From positions 89,158-153,157 of the forward strand of contig DIWU01000011.1 in the NCBI GenBank assembly GCA_002428525.1: DNA of 64,000 bases. The letters are read 5' to 3'. Each line of letters opens with the position of its first letter. Within the stretch, counting starts at the first letter, position 1. The stretch comes from a bacterium UBP14_UBA6098 (lineage in GTDB: Bacteria; UBP14; UBA6098). The notes under the pieces were generated by a model, which saw only the letters and a program-made list of their open reading frames with translations, had not been told where the DNA came from and ran no database searches. Below are positions 37,021 through 45,894 of this stretch, in pieces. Both the position numbers and the translations under genes were made by a program.

Positions 37021-37473
37021 CTAACCTTCCGAAAGGGTTGCGAAGTTGATTCTCAGGGCGTTCGCTTCCTTCAGCTCCTCCATAAGCATGGCTACATTAC
37101 CGTATTTCGATCTTTCATCGGCGCGGATAGAAACGATCAAGGCGGGATTCTCTATCATTTTGTCGCTCATCACCGGACGAACCTCGCTCATCGAGATGAT
37201 CATATCATCGATATTGAGTCTATTCTCTCGGTCTATCCAGATGTAAGTAATATCTCTTTTGGCCTCGATCTTTTGCGTCGATTTCGCAGTGGGAAGCTGA
37301 ACCCTAAGCCCTTGGTATTCTTTGAAAACCGTGACGGTCATGAAGAATATCAATAAGAGGAATACAATATCCGCTATAGAAGCGCTCGGAATCTCGCTCG
37401 AAAGTTTCGATTTTTGTTTAAATCCAACTGCCAATTTGGCCTCCGACATAGGGGGAATCACTGCGATTCCCAT
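37021..37473 (-). CDS. exbD: ExbD/TolR-family protein (second copy)
   Basis: 150 residues. An N-terminal extension (~25 residues) precedes the single membrane helix (IADIVFLLLIFFMTVTVF), which carries the proton-path aspartate in SIADIVFLLLIF. The periplasmic domain follows (QLPTAKSTQKIEAKRDITYIWIDRENRL). A paralogue of the neighbouring ExbD, suggesting a mixed ExbD partner set in the motor. It is 3 bases from tonB. Confidence 0.88.
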   Translation of the reverse strand: MGIAVIPPMSEAKLAVGFKQKSKLSSEIPSASIADIVFLLLIFFMTVTVFKEYQGLRVQLPTAKSTQKIEAKRDITYIWIDRENRLNIDDMIISMSEVRPVMSDKMIENPALIVSIRADERSKYGNVAMLMEELKEANALRINFATLSEG

Positions 37474-37503
37474 GGTTTTACTGAACCGAGAACACCCTAT
37501 AGA

Positions 37504-37926
37504 TTAGAAATGCGGCGCCGCTATCGAAATTTTAGTGGCTCCTGCGAGCTTGATCTCGTCTAAAACATCGATCATGGCTTTGTAATCCGCGTCGGGATGC
37601 GCGAGAAGGCTGACAATGATCTCCTCCTCCTCGCCCTTCTCCTTCTTATAGTCTTCGCGCATCTTCTGAATCTTCTCTTTGACATTCTGAAGTTCGGTTT
37701 CCTCGCCGGCTACAAGAATAGCGCCCATCTGGTTGACGAAGACATTCAGGACGTTCTTCTTAAAGACCTCTATCTGTTCGCCCGGAGGGGGTAAAGTGAG
37801 ACCAACGCCTTTGGACGGGTTCATACTCGTCGTCACGAGGAAGAATATGAGAAGCAGAAAGACTATGTCCGCTAAACTCGCGGTCGGTATTTCGGTTTTT
37901 TGTTTCGGGTGCTTTTTCAGCTTCAT
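37504..37926 (-). CDS. exbD: ExbD/TolR-family protein (first copy)
   Basis: 140 residues with the helix ASLADIVFLLLIFFLVTTS (aspartate conserved) and the LTLPPPGEQIEVFKKNVLNVFVNQ periplasmic part. A Lys/Glu-rich insert (MREDYKKEKGEEEEIIVSL) is present. It works with ExbB as the proton-driven stator that energises TonB. Confidence 0.9.
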   Translation of the reverse strand: MKLKKHPKQKTEIPTASLADIVFLLLIFFLVTTSMNPSKGVGLTLPPPGEQIEVFKKNVLNVFVNQMGAILVAGEETELQNVKEKIQKMREDYKKEKGEEEEIIVSLLAHPDADYKAMIDVLDEIKLAGATKISIAAPHF

Positions 37927-37937
37927 CGATTGAACCT

Positions 37938-38555
37938 TTATTTGGAAATTAGGTTGTTATCGATTAGGAACTCGACCAGCTTGTTGGAATAATCCTCCAT
38001 ATCGACGACCATCCGGTCAACCTTGTTCACAAAGTAATTGAAGAAGATCTGCATCGGGATGGCGATCGCGAGACCGGCGAAGGTCGTCAGAAGGGCTGTC
38101 GAGATACCGCCGGCGACCTCGCTTGGGACGATATCGTTCGATTTGGCGATTGTGTCGAAGGCGATGATCATACCCTGAACGGTGCCCAAGAATCCGATCA
38201 TCGGCGCAATGCTGATAATTGTCGAAAGCCAGATCATGCCTCTTTCGAGATAACCGAGCTGGACCGCGGCTTCGTTCTCTATCGCGCGCTCGACATAGCT
38301 AAGGCCTTTTTCGGCCCTTTCAAGGCCCGCGTGAAACAGAGCTGAGAGCGGGCCGCGGGTTTTTTCACAAACATCGATGCCCTTCTTGATGCCGCCGCTC
38401 TCGAGGGTTTTAATTATACTGTTGAAGAATCTTTCGCTATTAATGTTGGCACGCATAAGTAGCCAGAATTTGACGATCGTAAATGCGAGTCCGATGATAA
38501 AGAGGCCCAGAAGTGGATACATAAGAAATCCACCTGCATTAAAATAATGAACCAT
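37938..38555 (-). CDS. exbB: ExbB/TolQ/MotA-family proton channel protein
   Basis: 205 residues with three membrane helices: LMYPLLGLFIIGLAFTIVKFW near the N terminus, and the pair WLSTIISIAPMIGFLGTVQGMI and GGISTALLTTFAGLAIAIPMQIFFNYF, which hold the family signature. It forms the pentameric stator around the ExbD dimer. First gene of the tonB operon; strong promoter at 38618-38646 and AAGGAG before the ATG. Confidence 0.93.
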   Translation of the reverse strand: MVHYFNAGGFLMYPLLGLFIIGLAFTIVKFWLLMRANINSERFFNSIIKTLESGGIKKGIDVCEKTRGPLSALFHAGLERAEKGLSYVERAIENEAAVQLGYLERGMIWLSTIISIAPMIGFLGTVQGMIIAFDTIAKSNDIVPSEVAGGISTALLTTFAGLAIAIPMQIFFNYFVNKVDRMVVDMEDYSNKLVEFLIDNNLISK

Positions 38556-38617
38556 CGGCTATGCTCCTTTCTGAATACGAATCAGATTGTTTGAACTTTT
38601 CTTTGTATGAATTTTGA

Positions 38618-38646
38618 TTATAAGCAGGCTAACCCTTCAAGTCAAA
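38618..38646 (-). promoter_or_regulatory. Promoter of the exbB-exbD-exbD-tonB operon
   Basis: On the - strand TTGACT (38646-38641), 17 bases, TATAAT (38623-38618), about 60 bases before the exbB ATG. Confidence 0.75.
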
Positions 38647-38704
38647 TAAAAATTTCACCTTGTTTCATTGAATGAGACTCGGGCGAGAGAAAACTTTTGA
38701 GGGG

Positions 38705-39781
38705 TTAATCTTCGAAATGGAGTTCGTAGGTTTTCTCGCGTATGAAAACCTCGACCAAAGATGAATCGAATTGGCGTCCCGCCTCTTGATGAAGGACATC
38801 GATTGCGCGGTTTGTGGGTAGCGCTAATCTATATGCCCTGTCCGAGGTCATCGCGTCGTAGGAATCGACGATAGCGAGTATTCGCGCGCTCACCGGTATC
38901 TTGTCCCCTTGCAGGCCGTCGGGATAGCCTTTGCCATCCCAGCGCTCATGGTGCCATCTTATTAACGGGACTATTTGTGTGAAATAGCTGACCTTACTAA
39001 CAATGCGCTCGCCGACAAGCGGGTGCGTCTCGACGATTTTGCGCTCGTCGGGTGTTAGCGAGGAGGGCTTGTTCAGGATACGCGGGTCGATCGCGATCTT
39101 GCCGACATCGTGCAGAAGGCCGCCGAAATCGAGCATATCAAGCTCCCTCGAGGAATAACCGAGCGCTTCGGCCATATGGTGAGCCATGTGACGCACTCGG
39201 TTCCCGTGGCCGCGGATATAGGGGTCGTTTTCCTCGATGGCGCCGGAGAGGATTCGCACCGTATCCATATGCACAACACGAAGTTGTGAGAGCGCTTCGG
39301 AAAGCTCCCTCGTTCGGGCGTTAACCTCTTCTTCGAGTTCGAGCTGGTATTTGCGGTTCTCGATCTCGAGCCTTCGATTGTATTTTATCAAACGGCCGTA
39401 ACCGAGGGCCTTTTCGACACTGGTCATCAGATCGTCCCGGCGAACCGGTTTGACGAGATAATCGAAGGCTCCGGCCTTCATCACCGTGATAGCGGTCTCG
39501 ATATCGACAACACCGGTTAACATAATCACCGGCATATCGGGGACATTCTCGACCGCGAACTTGAGGACTTGGTGGCCATCGACACCGGGCATACGAATAT
39601 CGCTTATCAGAAGGTCGTATTGGGCATCGGAACTGAGCTTGGCGATGACCTCGTCCCCACTCTCGGCAAGGATTACATCATAACCCTCGCGCTCGAGCTG
39701 GAGGCCGATGACCCTCCTGACTCTGTCCTCGTCGTCGAGGACAATAATCCTATTCCTTCTTCCTGAGGCCTCGAGCATCAT
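38705..39781 (-). CDS. Response regulator with HD-GYP phosphodiesterase output domain
   Basis: 358 residues. Receiver domain 12-130 (IIVLDDEDRVRRVI; phospho-acceptor Asp in DLLISDIRMPGVDGH; Lys in YLVKPVRRDD). A coiled-coil linker (~140-170) leads to an HD-GYP domain (~175-350) with GHGNRVRHMA, LLHDVGKIAI, HHERWDGKGYPDGLQGDKIP and ARILAIVDSYDAMTSDRAYR. Such enzymes hydrolyse cyclic di-GMP. Its start overlaps the end of the histidine kinase gene by 4 bases, so the two form one phosphorelay. Confidence 0.92.
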   Translation of the reverse strand: MMLEASGRRNRIIVLDDEDRVRRVIGLQLEREGYDVILAESGDEVIAKLSSDAQYDLLISDIRMPGVDGHQVLKFAVENVPDMPVIMLTGVVDIETAITVMKAGAFDYLVKPVRRDDLMTSVEKALGYGRLIKYNRRLEIENRKYQLELEEEVNARTRELSEALSQLRVVHMDTVRILSGAIEENDPYIRGHGNRVRHMAHHMAEALGYSSRELDMLDFGGLLHDVGKIAIDPRILNKPSSLTPDERKIVETHPLVGERIVSKVSYFTQIVPLIRWHHERWDGKGYPDGLQGDKIPVSARILAIVDSYDAMTSDRAYRLALPTNRAIDVLHQEAGRQFDSSLVEVFIREKTYELHFED

Positions 39782-41442
39782 TTGCTTTTCGGGAACTTCA
39801 AGAATACCGCGGTTCCCTTTCCTTCGCGGCTTTTTATCTCGATAATTCCATGATATTTAGTGACGATTTTGTAGCACACATAGAGGCCGAGACCCGTGCC
39901 TTTGCCGACCTCCTTGGTGGTATAGAACGGCTCGAAAACATCGCCCAACATACTTTCGGGGATCCCGTGGCCGTTGTCCTCGACGACGCAGAAGACATCG
40001 TCCTCCTCCTCGAAGGTCGATATCTTTATCTGGCCGTTCTCGCGGGGAAGGGCGTCGAGCGAGTTAGTTATCAGATTCACAAAAACCTGCATAATCTCGC
40101 TCGCGGATGCGCGAATCTCGGAGATTTCCCCGAAGGCCAGCTTGAATATCACGCCCGCGACATCGGTCGATCGACTGACGAGTTTAACGGCGTTTCTGGC
40201 GACCTCGTTCAGGTTCACCGGAAACTCCGATTCCCTCTGAGCGGAATAGGTGTATCCCGAAAATTCTTTCAGGATTTGGCTTGCCTCTTTTGTGTATCCG
40301 ACGATTTCGTTCAACTCATCTTTGAGGTTTGCCGGAAGCTCGCCCGAGGCCATAATATTCTCCGCCGTGCCGAGTATTGCGTAAAGCGGGTTGTTGATCT
40401 CGTGCGCGATCCCGCTTGCCAAAACACCGATTCCCGCGAGCTTCTCCGCCCGAACCAGATATTGCTGAAGCTTCTTCGACTCGGTGATATCGATGATATG
40501 GGTGATGTAGCCGTCAATTCTTCCGTTGTTCGAATAAACCGGCACCGAAAAGAAAAGCCCCCACATATCGGATTTCTTCCCGCTGATCAAAACCTCGCCG
40601 CTGAATGAACCCAGTTTCCGCTTGGCGATGATCTCCTTAAAAACCTCACTCGAAGCGATTATCCGGCATTCCGCCGAACCGACGATCTCCTCTCGGGAAT
40701 AGCCTATCTTCTCGACCGCGGCATTGTTGAGATCGATAATACGCTCGTTCTCGTCCACGAGGAAGATCATTATCGGCGAAAGGTCGAAAAGGCGCGACAT
40801 AAGGCTATGAGTCTTGTCGAAGTAGTGCTCGAACTCGCCTTCCTCGATCAGGCCGACGGCGGAATCGACGAAGAGTTCGACAATTCGGAGATCCTCTTCG
40901 GTCGGGCGTCTTCCACTGACCGGATCGTCCATGGACATGAGGCCGATGATCTTGCCGCCGAATCCTATAAGCGGGAAATAGAGGATATCCGACGGATGCC
41001 AATCCTTGAACTCGCTTGAATCCCTGAGGCTTTTAACCGAGTCGGAGCGAATATCGATAATCATCGGGTCGAGGCAATCGTGGGGAAAATAGAAGCATCT
41101 TCCGACGCGGTATTTCTCGAACTGGGGTTGGAACAGGCTTCTGAGTTCGCTAATCTTCAGGCCGTTGGCCTTGAGGTGTTCGCGTTGGCGCTCGTCGAGG
41201 CCCCACGATGAAGCCGAGACCAGTTCGCCTTTCTTCGAGTCCACAAGATAAAGGTGAATCCTGCGCCATCCGCAGGCGGCGATGCCTTCTGCGAAGAGGT
41301 CGATCTTTTTCTGAAAACCCTCGGCAAGGCGAACATTACGAAGAAGCTCTAAAAGACTCTCCATCGCGATTCGCTCGAATACCGAGGACTCGGCGCTAAA
41401 TTCGGCGGGTGCTGTGATTTGCAGATTGTTGTCTAAACTCAT
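39778..41442 (-). CDS. Sensor histidine kinase (GAF-like, PAS, HisKA, HATPase)
   Basis: 554 residues without membrane helices, so a cytoplasmic sensor. GAF-like domain ~50-210 (FPLIGFGGKIIGLMSMDDP), PAS ~218-335 (LSPIMIFLVDENERIIDLNNAAVEKIGYSREEIVGS), HisKA with phospho-His in LASGIAHEINNPLYAILG (~350), and HATPase with N box VFVNLITNSLDAL, G1 DNGHGIP and G2 GKGTGLGLYVCYKI. Partner of the HD-GYP regulator immediately downstream. A promoter lies upstream at 41496-41524. Confidence 0.92.
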   Translation of the reverse strand: MSLDNNLQITAPAEFSAESSVFERIAMESLLELLRNVRLAEGFQKKIDLFAEGIAACGWRRIHLYLVDSKKGELVSASSWGLDERQREHLKANGLKISELRSLFQPQFEKYRVGRCFYFPHDCLDPMIIDIRSDSVKSLRDSSEFKDWHPSDILYFPLIGFGGKIIGLMSMDDPVSGRRPTEEDLRIVELFVDSAVGLIEEGEFEHYFDKTHSLMSRLFDLSPIMIFLVDENERIIDLNNAAVEKIGYSREEIVGSAECRIIASSEVFKEIIAKRKLGSFSGEVLISGKKSDMWGLFFSVPVYSNNGRIDGYITHIIDITESKKLQQYLVRAEKLAGIGVLASGIAHEINNPLYAILGTAENIMASGELPANLKDELNEIVGYTKEASQILKEFSGYTYSAQRESEFPVNLNEVARNAVKLVSRSTDVAGVIFKLAFGEISEIRASASEIMQVFVNLITNSLDALPRENGQIKISTFEEEDDVFCVVEDNGHGIPESMLGDVFEPFYTTKEVGKGTGLGLYVCYKIVTKYHGIIEIKSREGKGTAVFLKFPKSK

Positions 41443-41495
41443 TAGCTAAATCTTCATGTATCATTTCTTTTATCAAACTACAACCGTAGCTTGAA

Positions 41496-41524
41496 ATTAT
41501 ATTTACACAGCATTGTATTGTCAA
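41496..41524 (-). promoter_or_regulatory. Promoter of the histidine kinase/HD-GYP operon
   Basis: On the - strand TTGACA (41524-41519), 17 bases, TATAAT (41501-41496). It is a near-consensus promoter. The remaining gap to 41715 (AT-rich) holds only the terminator at 41655. Confidence 0.8.
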
Positions 41525-41654
41525 TATCGAACCTGCGTATTAGTTAGATCAAATCGAGCGCGGCGCTTGGGGCGCGTTTGTGTTTGTTAAATAAAATTAG
41601 CAATAAAATATAGATGCATGCAATACTATACGCTTAAATTATTACACAAATTAA

Positions 41655-41682
41655 AACGGCATCGCTATAAAACAATGCCGTT
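41655..41682 (-). terminator. Terminator of the PKD-repeat lipoprotein operon
   Basis: AACGGCAT / ATGCCGTT with a 12-base loop; on the - strand it is followed by TTAATTTG. It lies 34 bases after the stop at 41716. Confidence 0.65.
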
Positions 41683-41715
41683 CAATGCTCCCGCGAGATG
41701 CAAATTATACAGTTG

Positions 41716-43632
41716 CTAAAATAGATTCACATAAACCTGTATAGTATCCGAACCACTTAGGCCTCCAGAGTCCGTTGCGGTGAGGATGATCGTGTGCCAA
41801 CCGACAATAAGCGTCGCGGTGAAATAGAACCCGGTGCCGATGACTCCGCTTCGATCCGAGGTCCATATAAGATTTTCAGCTCCCACAAAGCCGTCCTCCG
41901 TGTCGGTGGCCCCGCCTATGAAGATATTCAACCCGACCATCGCGAGGGTGTCGCCATCCTGAGGCATAATGATCCAAGCCTGAGGCGGAGTGTTCTGGAA
42001 AACCGTCAGCGATATCTCGTCCGAGGCGGTTAGGCCATCGCTGTCGGTGGCGGTAAGAGTGATCGTGTGCGACCCTATCGACAGCGGCGTGGAAAGAAGT
42101 GTTCCGTTGCCGAGAACACCGTCGAGCGAGGATGACCAAACAAGCGACTCCCCGAAAAGCTCGCCGTCTTCGTAATCGGCGGCATAACCGGAAAAATCGA
42201 CCGGCGCGGTATCCGCGTGGCGCGAATCGTCCTCGGGCAACAAAATCGAGACCGTCGGCGGTCTTCCAAGATCGACGGTAAGGGCGATCGTGTCGGACGC
42301 GAAGACACTGTCGTCGTTAAATGCGGTAAGGATTATCTCGTGTTCGCCGGATCTCGGCGCAAAGCTGATATTTGCTCCACTGCCCATGAAGCCGTCGATC
42401 GATGAGCGCCATTCGAGCTTGTCCGAAGCGATCGGGCCGTAGGTCGGGTCGATGGCGTGGCCGACAAAATTAATCGGCTCCCCCCTCTCGAACAACCCGC
42501 CGGAGATAGGCGCGTCGATGACCACCGATGGAATCGGCGGTGCCCATTTAGCAAATGGCGGCCGGCTATAGGTTTCGACGACGCCGTTCAGGGAATCGAC
42601 TCCGAGAGCGATATCCCGTAGCGCTTTCGCGACCACCGCAACCTCGACCGCCGGCAGATCGTCCTTAGCGAGCAAATCGAGCATTCCGTAGGTTATCGAG
42701 GCTCGGAAATCGGCCGACACTTCGGCGATATTTTCGTTGGAAAGCGAACTCTCGAACTCCGTAGCCATAGGCGCTAACAGGCCTTCGAGCAACGACTTAG
42801 CAAGATCGAGATTGCCCTGAAAAACGGAGTCGGGCGAAACCGCTCGAAGGACAATCGCGAAGATGCTCATTTGATCTGCCACGGACAGTTTCGAAACAAC
42901 CCCAGGCGCTTGGGCCCACGAATCGAGAATCAGACCCTCGAAATCGGCGATATACAGGCCGGACAAAGGCTCCAAGAGCAGAATAAGCGAATTCGCATTG
43001 AACAGGAATGCCGTGTCCGGCGGCGCGGCTATACTATAAGGTAAGGAAGCGGAATTGCCGGCACTATGAATTAACGCCCCAAGCTCGGCGGCGAGGAAGG
43101 GCGAAATGCCGACAACCGCGCCGAATGTCGAGGACAAAACCCTCGACTGCCCGCTGGAGACAACTCCGCTGAACCTATTTAAGTTATTAGTGAATAATAA
43201 GTTAGGTTCTGTTTGCGGGCCCGAGACCTCGATGCCGACAGGGCTTTCGCTGTGAATTGCCGGACGCTTCGGAGCCGCGTCGAAATAGCCCCGCGAACGA
43301 AGCAGTGAAACCAAGGCCTCAATGCTTTTACGGAGGCTAAGGTCGTCCAAATCGCCCTGCTGTGGCGAATAGAAATAGTATCCCGAGTCCGGAGCGATTA
43401 TAACCGCGAAATCGTCGTATCCAGCCGAAAGGCTGTCCTGCGCGAGCTCTCCCTCGACAACGATACGGCAATAATCCGCTTCGATAATATCCCTATCCTC
43501 GTGGAAATAGACCCTGAAACGAATATCCGGGTAGGGCGATACGGGGCTGTTGTCCTCCCATCCGCAGGAGAGGACAAAAAACAGCGCAACAAACGTGACA
43601 GCGCAGGCCTTACTGATTCGATAATTGAACAC
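41716..43632 (-). CDS. Secreted lipoprotein with PKD/Ig-like repeats
   Basis: 638 residues from a GTG at 43632. The N terminus KACAVTFVALFFVLSCGW is a lipoprotein signal with the Cys at ~23. Residues 30-370 show no family I recognise. From ~375 on there are three PKD/Ig-like repeats (PSVVIDAPISGGLFERGEPINFVG; PPTVSILLPEDDSRHADTAPVDFSG; PPQAWIIMPQDGDTLAMVG), each closing with HTIxLTATDSxGLxxSDxI. Probably anchored in the outer membrane facing out or in the periplasm. Overlaps the previous gene's end by 23 bases, so they are coupled. It has no sorting domain. Confidence 0.75.
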   Translation of the reverse strand: MFNYRISKACAVTFVALFFVLSCGWEDNSPVSPYPDIRFRVYFHEDRDIIEADYCRIVVEGELAQDSLSAGYDDFAVIIAPDSGYYFYSPQQGDLDDLSLRKSIEALVSLLRSRGYFDAAPKRPAIHSESPVGIEVSGPQTEPNLLFTNNLNRFSGVVSSGQSRVLSSTFGAVVGISPFLAAELGALIHSAGNSASLPYSIAAPPDTAFLFNANSLILLLEPLSGLYIADFEGLILDSWAQAPGVVSKLSVADQMSIFAIVLRAVSPDSVFQGNLDLAKSLLEGLLAPMATEFESSLSNENIAEVSADFRASITYGMLDLLAKDDLPAVEVAVVAKALRDIALGVDSLNGVVETYSRPPFAKWAPPIPSVVIDAPISGGLFERGEPINFVGHAIDPTYGPIASDKLEWRSSIDGFMGSGANISFAPRSGEHEIILTAFNDDSVFASDTIALTVDLGRPPTVSILLPEDDSRHADTAPVDFSGYAADYEDGELFGESLVWSSSLDGVLGNGTLLSTPLSIGSHTITLTATDSDGLTASDEISLTVFQNTPPQAWIIMPQDGDTLAMVGLNIFIGGATDTEDGFVGAENLIWTSDRSGVIGTGFYFTATLIVGWHTIILTATDSGGLSGSDTIQVYVNLF

Positions 43633-44830
43633 CGAAGAACACCTCGAAAGAGTTTCTTGAAATATCCTCGCCGATTGGGATTGTCGAGCCGTCCTCTTTT
43701 ACAAAGAATCGAGTATTCTCCGAGACCCAACCGGTCCATTCGAAGCCGAGCACAGTCCGAAGCGGGCCGCGACCATAGCGCGCCTCGACTCCCGCCGAGG
43801 GTGCGAGATACCATTTATCATGCAAAGTCTGCTTTGCCGTGCTATCTTCAAGGCCGAAAATCATCTTATGGCCAATCGCGGTTGGGCCGCCGGTGATTGC
43901 GAAAACCAGTTCCTCCGCCGCCTCGAACGAAACACCGAGTTGGCCGCCGACCGCGAAATAATCCTCACGAAGCCTGTAATCGTCGTTGTAAACATCGAGA
44001 AGATAGGTCTTCGGCGACCATTCGGCCTTCGGGGCGAACAGCACGCGCCATCTGCGTCCCTCGTCGAGGGCGTAGCCGACCTCGCCGCGAAGGCCGATCC
44101 CGAAAAGCGATTGTCGGTAGCTGTCGCCGATATCCACGATTGGAAGATCGAGGTCTTTCTCCGGATCGACGGCCTTCGAGTGAACCCACGAGGCCTCGGC
44201 GTAGGGCATAACCCCAAAGGATACGCGGGGTTTAGGCTCTTTCGGCCTGATAATCGGCGCAATTCGATCCTCCGATGGAGGGACAGGCTTTGGCTGAGCC
44301 TCTATAGCCGGCACAACAAACTCCGGCATCTCGGGCAATTCCGGAATCTCCTCGACCTCGGGCGGTTCGAGGTCAGGCTGAATTTGGGCGGGTCTCACCG
44401 AGACAACTGCTGTGCTGTCGAACCAAACACCGGAGCCGTTGAACTGGCCGAAAAGGTATTGCCCATTCGCCCAAACGACCTCGACATCGATTCCGCCCTC
44501 GCGAACCGCGAGCGTGTCATAACGCTCGCCCGGCCCCCAAAGAAAGATCACCCCCTCGGGGCGAACCGTGTAAATCCCGAGCGTTTTGACCTCTTTGATC
44601 CCGTCTTTATAGAAATAGCCGCGATAGCCGTTGGCGTTGACCTCGATCCAATTCCCTTCGCGACCGAGAATCTCGAAGTATTTACCGCGTTCGAAGTGGT
44701 GAACCCTTTTATAGCGAGTGCCGGGGCCCTCGCGGAGGTTCATTTCATCCCATACTATAACACCCGTTCTCGCGATCAGCGAGGCGGTGAAGAAAAGCGC
44801 TATTGCCGCAAAGGATTTGTATTTATTCAA
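43610..44830 (-). CDS. Exported protein with N-terminal SH3-like domain and outer-membrane beta-barrel-like C terminus
   Basis: 406 residues from a TTG at 44830 with GAGG 5 bases before it. Signal peptide (FAAIALFFTASLIART), then a bacterial SH3-like domain (WDEMNLREGPGTRYKRVHHFERGKYFEILGREGNWIEVNANGYRGYFYKDGIKEV, residues ~26-80). A Pro/Glu-rich linker (~165-200) leads to a ~200-residue region alternating hydrophobic and polar residues with a final FFGVQLSNQ, consistent with a small outer-membrane barrel. Could tie peptidoglycan to the outer membrane. Hypothetical; function unknown. Confidence 0.7.
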   Translation of the reverse strand: MNKYKSFAAIALFFTASLIARTGVIVWDEMNLREGPGTRYKRVHHFERGKYFEILGREGNWIEVNANGYRGYFYKDGIKEVKTLGIYTVRPEGVIFLWGPGERYDTLAVREGGIDVEVVWANGQYLFGQFNGSGVWFDSTAVVSVRPAQIQPDLEPPEVEEIPELPEMPEFVVPAIEAQPKPVPPSEDRIAPIIRPKEPKPRVSFGVMPYAEASWVHSKAVDPEKDLDLPIVDIGDSYRQSLFGIGLRGEVGYALDEGRRWRVLFAPKAEWSPKTYLLDVYNDDYRLREDYFAVGGQLGVSFEAAEELVFAITGGPTAIGHKMIFGLEDSTAKQTLHDKWYLAPSAGVEARYGRGPLRTVLGFEWTGWVSENTRFFVKEDGSTIPIGEDISRNSFEVFFGVQLSNQ

Positions 44831-44852
44831 GTTAGCCTCGAAAAGGAGACAT

Positions 44853-45800
44853 CTATTTCAGGTAAACCGCCCGAGTATTGAACTCAGAGCTTCCGGAAAC
44901 CGCCTTAATGAAATAAACACCCGATTGAACTGCGGCTTCAGGAGACCATCTCAGAGAGTTCTCTTCGGGGTTGTCGAGCGATTCGACGAGCCTGCCGCCG
45001 AGATCGTAAATCTCGACCCTGTCAAAGTCCGCGCCGCGAAGTTCGATATTGACCTCGGAGTTGAACGGGTTCGGGAAGGCGCAGATCGCGACATCCGAAG
45101 GCCTGTTCGGGGCGTCTTGGATGTTCGTGAAATCGTAACTGAGAAGCTGTGAGGTCGTTGCACTGCTACCACCGCCGGTTATCGAACCGATAATATTATA
45201 TGTAGTCTCGTAAACAAGCCCGACATTCTCGGCGAAGTAGGAAAGCGAGTAAACATCGACGCCCGAATCGGAGAACATAGCGCCGGCATCCACATTCCAA
45301 GTCGCGGTGGAAAGGATTTTGATACAATCGCGGAATTCGCCCCTCGGGACGGTTATGCTCTCGAAGCCCTCGAAGACTGCATCGACGGTTATTACAACAT
45401 GAACCGGGAAAGTCATGATTACGACATTCGTGTCGATATCGAGCGCGACCCAGCTGTCGCCGACTGATGCCGGGTTTTTAAGGAACTTAACGGGAACATT
45501 TGTTATCGACAGCCCGGCCATCTCAACTTCCATATTGAACATATTATAGAAGCCGTCCGTGCGAACTTGGTTGAGCGAAGAATCCGGAGTCTCGCCGCCC
45601 GTTTTCATGAAAATGAATGTCTCTCTGCCATCGATTGTAGTGGTGCCGGTAATCTCGGTTGTGATTGTGTCATAGCCGGCCGAGGTGGAATCTTGATAGA
45701 CCCATTCGTGGCCGATTACAATCGGGAAATACGGCGCGGTGTTGATAGCAAGCGCCGCCGCCGCGAGAAGCATTACACAGAAAAATGCGATCCCCTTCAT
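44853..45800 (-). CDS. Secreted protein with type A sorting domain
   Basis: 315 residues. Start chosen at the ATG at 45800, with AGGAGAGAG before it, in preference to an in-frame ATG at 45887 that lies just beside the next gene's end. Signal peptide GIAFFCVMLLAAAALAI. The ~200-residue body (YFPIVIGHEWVYQDSTSAGYDTITTEITG...) resembles secreted beta-rich proteins of unknown role. The C terminus (ICAFPNPFNSEVNIELRGADFDRVEIYDLGGRLVESL...SGVYFIKAVSG) is a sorting domain. Belongs to the row of surface genes between 41.7 and 54.9 kb. Confidence 0.82.
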   Translation of the reverse strand: MKGIAFFCVMLLAAAALAINTAPYFPIVIGHEWVYQDSTSAGYDTITTEITGTTTIDGRETFIFMKTGGETPDSSLNQVRTDGFYNMFNMEVEMAGLSITNVPVKFLKNPASVGDSWVALDIDTNVVIMTFPVHVVITVDAVFEGFESITVPRGEFRDCIKILSTATWNVDAGAMFSDSGVDVYSLSYFAENVGLVYETTYNIIGSITGGGSSATTSQLLSYDFTNIQDAPNRPSDVAICAFPNPFNSEVNIELRGADFDRVEIYDLGGRLVESLDNPEENSLRWSPEAAVQSGVYFIKAVSGSSEFNTRAVYLK

Positions 45801-45894
45801 TCTCTCTCCTTTTCTTCTCAGAAATAATACGATTGCAGGAGTATATTCATTTTTAGCTGGATATTCAACATAATAATCAACCGCCACACCGGAA

